From contig URTP01000060.1 of NCBI GenBank assembly GCA_900550835.1, forward strand, positions 1 to 11,595: a stretch of 11,595 nucleotides of DNA, written 5' to 3'. Every line of letters starts with the position of its first letter. Within the stretch, counting starts at the first letter, position 1. Below are positions 6,545-11,595 of the stretch, piece after piece. The DNA is from an uncultured Collinsella sp. (GTDB lineage: Bacteria; Actinomycetota; Coriobacteriia; Coriobacteriales; Coriobacteriaceae). The translations under genes were made by a program, and so were the position numbers. The notes below the pieces were generated by a model, which was given only the letters and a program-made list of their open reading frames with translations, did not search any database and was not told the origin of the DNA.

Positions 6545-6598
6545 CGTGGGGATTGGCTAAACTTGCTTGGTTTGTCATCCCCACGGCGCTGCGGCGCC
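6545..6598 (+). other. Inverted repeat plus small hairpin between fbp and the first gtrA-like gene
   Basis: CGTGGGGAT (6545-6553) and ATCCCCACG (6577-6585) are perfect 9-bp complements around a 23-nt loop. The segment GGCGC (6585-6589), TGCG loop, GCGCC (6594-6598) follows directly and shares base 6585. Neither is followed by a T-run. This could be a weak terminator for fbp, an attenuator ahead of the GtrA-like gene, or an operator. Confidence 0.35.
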
Positions 6599-6615
6599 AC
6601 CCTAAGGCAGGTACC

Positions 6616-7011
6616 ATGCAAAAGCTCCTTGCGCAGATCATGAAGTTTGGCGTCGTCGGTGTCATTGCCACGATCATCGACTTTGGCATTATGAATCTGC
6701 TCCACTACGGTCTGGGCCTCAACATCCTAATCGCCAATACCAGCGGCTTTATCGTCTCGCTCATCTTTAACTACCTCGCAAGCATGAAGTACGTGTTTGC
6801 GCACAAGGAAGGCATGAGCCGCCGCCGCGAGTTCATTATCTTTGTCGTGCTGTCCGTGATCGGCCTGGCACTCAACGACGGTATCGTGCTGACACTCAAC
6901 GCCGGTCTGGGGCTCGAGGCCAATATCGCCAAGATCTGCGCCACCGCGCTTGTCATGGTCTACAACTTTGTGACCCGAAAGATCTTCCTGGAGGGCGACG
7001 AGACCAAATAG
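6616..7011 (+). CDS. GtrA-like four-helix membrane protein (first copy)
   Basis: The 131-residue protein has four hydrophobic segments at ~10-32, 36-56, 72-96 and 102-122, the layout of the GtrA family (PF04138). GtrA proteins are small membrane proteins, some implicated in flipping undecaprenyl-phosphate-linked sugars for glycosylation of O-antigen or wall polymers. GtrA-like landmarks include an Asp in helix 1 (IIDFGIMNLL), FNYLASMKYVF (51-61) at the end of helix 2, SVIGLALND (80-88) in helix 3, and a basic end to helix 4 (NFVTRKIFLEG). The ATG at 6616 is chosen because AAGG (6604-6607) and AGG (6609-6611) precede it and it gives a normal N-terminus. An in-frame TTG at 6553 would add 21 residues and start inside an inverted repeat. 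No glycosyltransferase gene is adjacent, so the partner is unknown. A close paralogue lies downstream. Confidence 0.85.
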   Translation: MQKLLAQIMKFGVVGVIATIIDFGIMNLLHYGLGLNILIANTSGFIVSLIFNYLASMKYVFAHKEGMSRRREFIIFVVLSVIGLALNDGIVLTLNAGLGLEANIAKICATALVMVYNFVTRKIFLEGDETK

Positions 7012-7032
7012 CTCGACACCCCTGCAGCATTA

Positions 7033-7082
7033 CGGCGCCCACGGACGACGCGCGCTCAGCGCAGTATCGTCCGTGGGCGCCG
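7033..7082 (+). terminator. Long perfect hairpin after the first gtrA-like gene
   Basis: Positions 7033-7048 and 7067-7082 are perfect 16-bp complements (arm CGGCGCCCACGGACGA) around an 18-nt loop that contains its own GCGC-TCA-GCGC mini-hairpin. It begins 21 bp after the stop codon. The T-tract is poor (CTCGTTTA), but the stem is very stable, so termination or strong 3'-end protection is likely. Confidence 0.7.
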
Positions 7083-7230
7083 CTCGTTTACGGGCAAATT
7101 TTCAACGTTTGCGGATTAGCACTTGATAATTTGGCGAGTTCGTATAGTTCTTGGCAAAGACCTTACGTTTCCCTTGCAAAAGCTCTAAAGTATCCTCTGC
7201 TCGATTCATCAACGCATTGGATGTGATTAC
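7083..7230 (+). promoter_or_regulatory. AT-richer leader of the second gtrA-like gene, candidate promoter elements
   Basis: After the hairpin, 148 bp precede the next start with no gene. Promoter-like hexamers are crowded here: TTGATA (7123-7128), GATAAT (7125-7130), TATAGT (7143-7148), TTGGCA (7151-7156) and TAAAGT (7186-7191). None form an ideal pair; TTGATA to TATAGT is only 14 bp apart. The composition drop supports an independent promoter, but its exact position is unresolved. Confidence 0.3.
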
Positions 7231-7638
7231 GTGCGCAAGGCACTGGCACAACCTCATACTAAGCAGTTCCTCAAGTTCGCTGTCGTGGGCCTTATCTCCT
7301 TTGGCATCGACTGGGGTATGCTCATTGCGCTCGTCGAGCTGTTCCACCTCGACTTTTTGATGAGCACCACGATCTCGTTCATCACGTCCGTCGTGGTCAA
7401 CTACTGGCTCAGCATGAAGTACGTGTTCGACCATCGCGAGGGCATGAGCCGCAAGCGCGAGTTCACGATCTTCACCATCCTGTCGGTGATCGGTTTGGGT
7501 CTCAACGACCTGTACATGTTTGTGGGCGTCACGTTCTTGAGCATCGGCTACCAAGCCATGAAGGCCATCGCCACGTTCCTCGTCACCTGGTACAACTACT
7601 TCAGCCGCCGCTTCTTCCTTGAGGGCGCACGGTCGTAG
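7231..7638 (+). CDS. GtrA-like four-helix membrane protein (second copy)
   Basis: The 135-residue protein has hydrophobic segments at ~14-38, 43-63, 78-102 and 108-125, again the GtrA fold. It is a paralogue of the upstream gene: both share NY-x-x-SMKYVF, EGMSR-x-REF and SVIGL-x-LND, and 17 nt of DNA are identical (6781-6797 and 7411-7427). Both have an Asp in helix 1 (FGIDWGMLIALVEL) and a basic end after helix 4 (SRRFFLEG). The start is the GTG at 7231; the frame is closed by a stop at 7186, and the next ATG falls in helix 1. The ribosome-binding site is weak (GGATGTGA at 7219-7226). The gene has its own AT-rich leader and a strong terminator, so it is probably transcribed separately from the first copy. 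Lipid-linked sugar transfer is the family role, but no partner enzyme is nearby. Confidence 0.85.
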   Translation: MRKALAQPHTKQFLKFAVVGLISFGIDWGMLIALVELFHLDFLMSTTISFITSVVVNYWLSMKYVFDHREGMSRKREFTIFTILSVIGLGLNDLYMFVGVTFLSIGYQAMKAIATFLVTWYNYFSRRFFLEGARS

Positions 7639-7664
7639 TCGATTCACTATTTGCTTGAATGTAT

Positions 7665-7698
7665 AACCGGTTGGAATTCCCATTCCAACCGGTTTTTT
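7665..7698 (+). terminator. Rho-independent terminator after the second gtrA-like gene
   Basis: AACCGGTTGGAAT (7665-7677) and ATTCCAACCGGTT (7682-7694) form a perfect 13-bp stem with a TCCC loop. The T-run continues to 7698, giving a classic intrinsic terminator. Confidence 0.96.
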
Positions 7699-7737
7699 AT
7701 TTGTCGAGGTCCCCGGCGACCCAGTCCAATTCGCATG

Positions 7738-7777
7738 AAAAACGGGCGGCCCGGATGTTTGTCCGAACCGCCCGTTT
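7738..7777 (-). terminator. Rho-independent terminator of the DUF4430 surface operon
   Basis: Read on the minus strand, AAACGGGCGG (7777-7768) pairs with CCGCCCGTTT (7749-7740), with inner CGGA/TCCG pairing possible across the loop. The tail is TTTTT. It lies 20 bp past the stop codon of the DUF4430 gene and faces the terminator of the convergent gtrA-like gene. Confidence 0.93.
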
Positions 7778-7797
7778 GGTGCGATATGTCGAGGTCT

Positions 7798-8682
7798 CTA
7801 GCCTGTAACGTAATACCAGACCACGTTGTCGCCGTTGGAGAGAACGTAGTTGCTGCAGGCCGTCATAGGCGTTGTGCCGTTGACGGAGTACATCCAGCCG
7901 CTCGTGCCGCCGTACTGTTTCTCGGCCAAACCACCAATCGCGGAGACATACGTGCCGTACGACGAGCCATGTGCGTTGACAGAAAGGCCCAGCGCGCACA
8001 GGGCATCGTAGACGGTAGCGCCTTCGTTAAAGGTAAAGGTGCCACCAGAGGACACAGGATTGCCCACAGCGCTCGATGTAACCGAAACCGTCACTGTTAC
8101 GTAGCTGGACTCCTGCGAGCCGCTCTGGCCGCCCGAGGAGGCGTTTCCACCATTAGAGCTGGAGGCTCCATCAGACGACTGGCCGCCGCCCGAAGAAGCA
8201 CCGCCAGACACATTGGAAGTATCGCCGGCTCCCGTATTCTGGGCAGCGGATTTATCTCCAGACTTCTTGCCGTCCTGACCATCGGACTTCTTGCTATCCG
8301 AGCTTTTATCCGATTCCTTGTTTGAAGACTCGGAATCGTCCTTGGACTCATCTTTTGCGTCATTCGATGACTTGGAATCCTTGGAACTGGCCTCGCCCGA
8401 AGTCGTAGTCGAGTCAGACCCCTTGGTGTCCTTGGTGACGACGCTCTCCCCCGTCACGGTCTGAACGATCCAGTCAATGGACCAGGCGCCGCTCTCGGAA
8501 GGATGGACGAAGCCCAGCGATATGACAATCAGCGCAACGCACGCGGCAGTCAGAACGCCAAGGAGCGCTTTGCGCCGTGGGGCGGACGCCGCCGAAGCGG
8601 CGCCCTGTTGCTTTGCATCGTCGAACTGAATGAACGAGGAATCCGGTTGCTTGGGGTCAGCGTCCTTGGATTTATTGGACAC
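7798..8682 (-). CDS. Membrane-anchored DUF4430 domain protein
   Basis: The 294-residue protein has a short cytoplasmic N-terminus (1-37), one hydrophobic segment at ~38-58 (LLGVLTAACVALIVISLGF) preceded by RRK, then a long disordered Ser/Lys/Asp-rich spacer (~83-150) and a Gly/Ser-rich stretch (~150-192). It ends with a DUF4430 domain (~193-294). DUF4430 (PF14478) is a small extracellular domain related to the C-terminal domain of transcobalamin and intrinsic factor. Its landmarks are EGATVYDALCALG (220-232), SGWMYSVNGT (261-270) and SNYVLSNGDNVVWYYVTG (277-294), which ends the protein. There is no lipobox Cys at the membrane segment and no C-terminal anchor, so it is probably held by its N-terminal helix with the domain outside. 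The GTG at 8682 is preferred over 8691 because AGGTGA lies 5 nt before it. It starts 9 nt after the stop of the large surface protein, suggesting coupled translation. The ligand is unknown. Confidence 0.88.
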   Translation of the reverse strand: MSNKSKDADPKQPDSSFIQFDDAKQQGAASAASAPRRKALLGVLTAACVALIVISLGFVHPSESGAWSIDWIVQTVTGESVVTKDTKGSDSTTTSGEASSKDSKSSNDAKDESKDDSESSNKESDKSSDSKKSDGQDGKKSGDKSAAQNTGAGDTSNVSGGASSGGGQSSDGASSSNGGNASSGGQSGSQESSYVTVTVSVTSSAVGNPVSSGGTFTFNEGATVYDALCALGLSVNAHGSSYGTYVSAIGGLAEKQYGGTSGWMYSVNGTTPMTACSNYVLSNGDNVVWYYVTG

Positions 8683-8687
8683 AGCCC

Positions 8688-8693
8688 TCACCT
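8688..8693 (-). promoter_or_regulatory. Shine-Dalgarno overlapping the upstream stop codon
   Basis: Minus-strand AGGTGA overlaps the TAG of the large surface protein (8692-8694) and lies 5 nt before the GTG at 8682. This decides the DUF4430 gene start and implies translational coupling. Confidence 0.75.
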
Positions 8694-11595
8694 ACCGACG
8701 TTTGGTGAACACGAACACGCCGACGATGGCGAGACCGATGACGCCGGCGGCAACGCCAACAATGGCGAGCGGGTTGATGCCAGTCTCCTGCTCGGAGGCA
8801 CTAGAGGACTTCTTAGCAGTGGTCGTAGAAGCAGCACCCGTATCGGACTTGGAATCGGACTTCTTGTCGGACTTGCTGTCCTTCTTGCCAGACTTCTTGT
8901 CAGACTTCTTCTCGTCCTTCTTATCGGACTTATCGGAGTCTTTCTTGTCGGACTTGCTGTCCTTGGTCTCGGTCTTGGTCGACACCGTCGTCTTGGTCAC
9001 CGGCTTCTTGCCCGGAGCAATAGCGCCGCCCTTCGAGCCGGAGCCAGAACCCGCGCCAGCGCCAGCACCGGAACCGTTGCCAGCGCCGCCGTTGCCACCA
9101 TTAGTGCCAGAACCGCCATTACCGCCAGGGTTAACGGCATTCTTGGTCCACTTGGCATACAACGTCAGGTCGGCCGTCACCGGCGTGCTAAAGTCATACG
9201 CCTGCGTGTAAGCCTCATCGGTATACCAACCGGCAAAGGTGTAACCCTTGCACTGCGGCTTAGTCGAGGGCTCCGTCGCCACCTTGCCTTCCTTCACGCG
9301 TTGAGAATCGGGCATCGCCGCATCCTTACCGTTAGCGTCGAACGTCACGGTATAGCGCTTGACCCTTTGGCCATTACCCTTGACAGCAAACAGCTTGCCC
9401 GAGTCATTGACATAGTAGAGCGAGCCATCGGATCCGACCGAAATAGAAGCCATGCAGTACTGCTGGTCGCCCGCCGCGGGCGTATAAAGCAGCTCGGCCT
9501 CGTCGTCGCCAATACGGTAGCGATAGATGCCGCCCGGGTTGTTGTTAGACGTAAAGTAGACGTACGTCTCGCCATTCTGGACAGAAACGACCGGCTGCGA
9601 CTTTACATCACCGCCGCCCGAAGCCCCCTGACGAATATAGCTACCATCTGCCTTGCAAATGGAATAGTCCACGGCAAGTGTCTCGGCATCAATCACTGCA
9701 AGCTGGCCGTAGTGATACGTGTACTTGTTCTGATAACCGCCCATAAAGGATTCGGTCGATGCGCCTCCGACCACAATCTTGCCGTTGACCAGCACTGGCG
9801 TCGAGGTCGAGCTGCCACCAAACGTCACCTTGCCAAGCTCGGAAAGCGTTCCGTCCGTTCCAACCGAAAGCTTATGCAAAACGCCATCGGCGCTCACGAC
9901 ATAAGCGATCGATCCATCGACCAGCACCGTCGTGCGCACGCGCTCGGCAATCTTGAGCGACGCAACGGTCTTTCCAGTTTCGGGGTCAACCGTGCTCACC
10001 GTACCGGAATCATCTGCGATGACGCCATAATTGCCCGAGAACGCCAAGCCGGCCCAGTAGTAGCCCTTGCTGTTCTCGTTCTTATGCTGCCACATAACCT
10101 TGCCATCGGAGATGCGCACGCAGAGCAGGTAGCCGTCGCTCGAGTCGGACCAGCTGGCCGATGCCGTCCCAAAGTAGGCAAAGCCGTCACGAACCGTAAT
10201 GGACGCAAGAGACTGCTGAGCACCATCGGGGCCAGCAGGCAACTCATCGGTTACCCAAACCGTCGCCAGAGCATCAACCGTCAGCGCCTGCAGGCGACCG
10301 CTCGAAAGCGGCACGAGTATCACGCCGCCGGTGTATACCATACGCGAGGTCGAATCGATCTTTGCCGCCAAAGGCGATTCGGCAACGGTCTCACCCGTGT
10401 CGACATTTTTCTTGAGCAGCTTGGAACCAACGGCCACGTAGAGGTAGTCACCGACCAGTAACGGGTCGGAAATACCCTTGCTCCATTCGTTCGAGCCCTT
10501 GAGCTCGCTCACCCATTTTGCCTCAGCGTCCTTCGTGGGTACAGGAGCGTCGGTTACTTTGCCTGCGCTCGTATAACCAGGCCAATCGCTATCCCAGTTA
10601 GGGCGTGCGGCACCCGGGTCAACAACAACACTGTCGACGCCGGGCACAGTATCGCCGGGAGCAAAAGCCCAGACGATTTTGTCGCCAGACTTGAGCACGT
10701 AATCGCTATCGAGCTGAGACCCAGGAACGCCGTTGACAAAGAACGACCATGCACCCGACAGCTCGGTGCCATCAAGCGGAGATACGAGACTATAGACGCC
10801 CCAATAGCCAAATTGGTCGTACATTTTTGACTTTATGCCAAGGGCATCGAAGTAAGCAGCAGAGGCATCCTTAATCGACGTGCCCTTAGCAAACACCTGG
10901 GTCGAAGGGCTCGTCCAACGCTGAGCTATCTCGGCCTTTTTGCCAATAATCTCCATCGTGACGGAAACCTGCTCGGGCGCGGGGTCGCCGTACTTCGAGT
11001 AGCACCAGACGACGGAGTCGCCGTCCTTGAGCGTGTAGCCGCCCGCACCGGCGTCGGAGGCGCTGCCGTTGACGAACAGCTGCCAGTACGCGCCGGTCGT
11101 CGAGTCGTAGCCGAGCTTGCGGCCCTTATCGAAGGGCGACGTGATCGTGTTGAGCGCCCAGCCCCAGGTGCCGTTGGGGTCGTAGTCGGCCTTGAGGCCG
11201 GCCTGCTTGAAGAGCTGCTCGGAGAGGTCGGCCGCGGTCGAGCCCTCCTTCAGCGTGATCCGCTGCGCGGCGGCCCAGGTCTGCTGGGCGCCCTTGGCGT
11301 CGGTGCCGACGACGGAGCACGTGGCAGAGACATCCTGGCCCTCGGCCTTGGCAGGCTGAGCCTTGGCCTCTCCAGCGGCAGAGACAACGGCGGCGTCCTG
11401 CTTCGAGGCATCGGACGTCGATGCAGCCGGCGCCTCATTGCCTGCAGCGCTATCGTCCTCAGTCTTGTCGGTAGGGCCCGAAGCTGTTGCGGCGTCATCT
11501 TGCTCGGTAGTGCCTCCATTCGCCACCACGCCGCTCACATTGAGGTCGGCAGCAGGGCTTGTCGCGAACTCACCAGAGCCGTTCTCGGCAGGCGG
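8692..11595 (-). CDS. Large surface protein: two DUF4430 domains, PQQ-type beta-propeller, InlB B-repeat, C-terminal anchor (5' end missing)
   Basis: 967 residues are visible and the frame is open to the right edge, so the signal peptide and any earlier domains are missing; the GTG at 11538 is not a credible start. Numbering from the edge: an Ala/Asp/Thr-rich region (~1-85); DUF4430 domain 1 (~109-201) with WQLFVNG and YTLKDGDSVVWCY; DUF4430 domain 2 (~210-315) with WSFFVNG and YVLKSGDKIVWAF; a beta-propeller of about seven or eight PQQ-like blades (~360-745), with blade motifs such as LLVGDYLYVAVGSKLLK and VLVNGKIVVGGAS; an InlB B-repeat (PF09479-like, ~747-817) with FDANGK, FAGWYTDEAY and LYAKWTK; a Gly-rich linker (~821-858); a Lys/Ser/Asp-rich spacer (~875-920); and a membrane helix (~940-963) ending FTKRR. 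The end resembles a sortase tail, but EQETG stands where LPXTG is expected. It is probably cell-surface anchored and binds a ligand or matrix. It heads a two-gene operon with the downstream DUF4430 protein. Confidence 0.87.
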   Translation of the reverse strand, partial: PPAENGSGEFATSPAADLNVSGVVANGGTTEQDDAATASGPTDKTEDDSAAGNEAPAASTSDASKQDAAVVSAAGEAKAQPAKAEGQDVSATCSVVGTDAKGAQQTWAAAQRITLKEGSTAADLSEQLFKQAGLKADYDPNGTWGWALNTITSPFDKGRKLGYDSTTGAYWQLFVNGSASDAGAGGYTLKDGDSVVWCYSKYGDPAPEQVSVTMEIIGKKAEIAQRWTSPSTQVFAKGTSIKDASAAYFDALGIKSKMYDQFGYWGVYSLVSPLDGTELSGAWSFFVNGVPGSQLDSDYVLKSGDKIVWAFAPGDTVPGVDSVVVDPGAARPNWDSDWPGYTSAGKVTDAPVPTKDAEAKWVSELKGSNEWSKGISDPLLVGDYLYVAVGSKLLKKNVDTGETVAESPLAAKIDSTSRMVYTGGVILVPLSSGRLQALTVDALATVWVTDELPAGPDGAQQSLASITVRDGFAYFGTASASWSDSSDGYLLCVRISDGKVMWQHKNENSKGYYWAGLAFSGNYGVIADDSGTVSTVDPETGKTVASLKIAERVRTTVLVDGSIAYVVSADGVLHKLSVGTDGTLSELGKVTFGGSSTSTPVLVNGKIVVGGASTESFMGGYQNKYTYHYGQLAVIDAETLAVDYSICKADGSYIRQGASGGGDVKSQPVVSVQNGETYVYFTSNNNPGGIYRYRIGDDEAELLYTPAAGDQQYCMASISVGSDGSLYYVNDSGKLFAVKGNGQRVKRYTVTFDANGKDAAMPDSQRVKEGKVATEPSTKPQCKGYTFAGWYTDEAYTQAYDFSTPVTADLTLYAKWTKNAVNPGGNGGSGTNGGNGGAGNGSGAGAGAGSGSGSKGGAIAPGKKPVTKTTVSTKTETKDSKSDKKDSDKSDKKDEKKSDKKSGKKDSKSDKKSDSKSDTGAASTTTAKKSSSASEQETGINPLAIVGVAAGVIGLAIVGVFVFTKRR
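8861..8964 (-). repeat. In-frame direct repeats in the Lys/Ser/Asp-rich spacer
   Basis: A 23-bp sequence occurs exactly at 8861-8883 and again at 8942-8964, 81 bp (27 codons) apart and in frame, encoding KDSKSDKK twice. Between them lie further degenerate copies (SDKKDEKKSDKKSGKK). The region is prone to slippage or recombination that would change spacer length without shifting frame. Confidence 0.75.

Noticed and set aside
6553..6615. TTG at 6553 as the first gtrA-like start
   Set aside because: It falls in an inverted repeat without a Shine-Dalgarno; the ATG at 6616 gives a normal GtrA N-terminus.
7702..7796. Direct repeat TGTCGAGGTC (7702-7711 and 7787-7796) flanking the minus-strand terminator, considered as an attachment site or insertion footprint
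   Set aside because: Only 10 bp, with no integrase, transposase or composition change around it; chance or minor duplication is more likely.
8503..10461. Long plus-strand open frame (652 codons) antisense to the surface protein
   Set aside because: It is a mirror of the high-GC coding strand opposite. The translation is Arg/Leu/Gly/Ala-rich without a domain, and the minus-strand protein has recognisable domains throughout.
11536..11538. GTG at 11538 as the true start of the large surface protein
   Set aside because: The frame stays open for 19 further codons to the edge, there is no Shine-Dalgarno, and no signal peptide follows, so the gene is simply cut.
1..11595. tRNA/rRNA genes, CRISPR arrays, riboswitches and mobile elements
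   Set aside because: Nothing with cloverleaf-like structure, regularly spaced repeats, a recognisable riboswitch core or transposase motifs was seen by eye; a covariance-model scan was not possible here.

Overview
The window looks like chromosomal DNA of a high-GC Gram-positive gut actinobacterium, most likely a Coriobacteriia such as Collinsella. This is inferred from GC-rich codon use, a class III (Firmicutes-type) fructose-1,6-bisphosphatase beside a DegV/FakB lipid-binding protein, Shine-Dalgarno-led starts, and large Lys/Ser/Asp-rich surface proteins carrying an InlB-type B-repeat. No RNA gene, CRISPR array, insertion sequence or phage gene was found.

Layout. (1) 2-2046: the 3' end of a class I aminoacyl-tRNA synthetase, probably methionyl (metG), then an RsmB/RsmF-type (NSUN) RNA cytosine-C5 methyltransferase. 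A 56-residue single-pass membrane protein converges on it from the minus strand. (2) 2187-3378: a TIM-barrel protein of the family usually called 'hydrolase', with long N- and C-terminal extensions and a strong terminator. (3) 3410-6537: a DegV/FakB protein (minus) and class III FBPase (plus), diverging from a 320-bp intergenic region with two perfect dyads and four copies of a 7-mer. (4) 6616-7698: two GtrA-like four-helix membrane proteins in tandem, separated by a 16-bp perfect hairpin and closed by a textbook terminator. (5) 7738-11595: a minus-strand operon of two exported proteins. The first, cut by the window edge, has two DUF4430 (transcobalamin C-terminal-like) domains, a PQQ-type beta-propeller, an InlB B-repeat, a charged spacer and a C-terminal membrane anchor. 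The second is a membrane-anchored protein with one DUF4430 domain on a similar spacer.

Function. Regions 1-4 are mainly housekeeping: translation, RNA modification, gluconeogenesis, fatty-acid binding, and small membrane proteins. Region 5 is the least explained part. Three ligand-binding-type domains on two co-encoded surface proteins suggest a capture or sensing apparatus. The ligand is not visible here, and any link to cobamides rests only on distant similarity to the transcobalamin C-terminal domain. The operon's upstream end lies outside the window.
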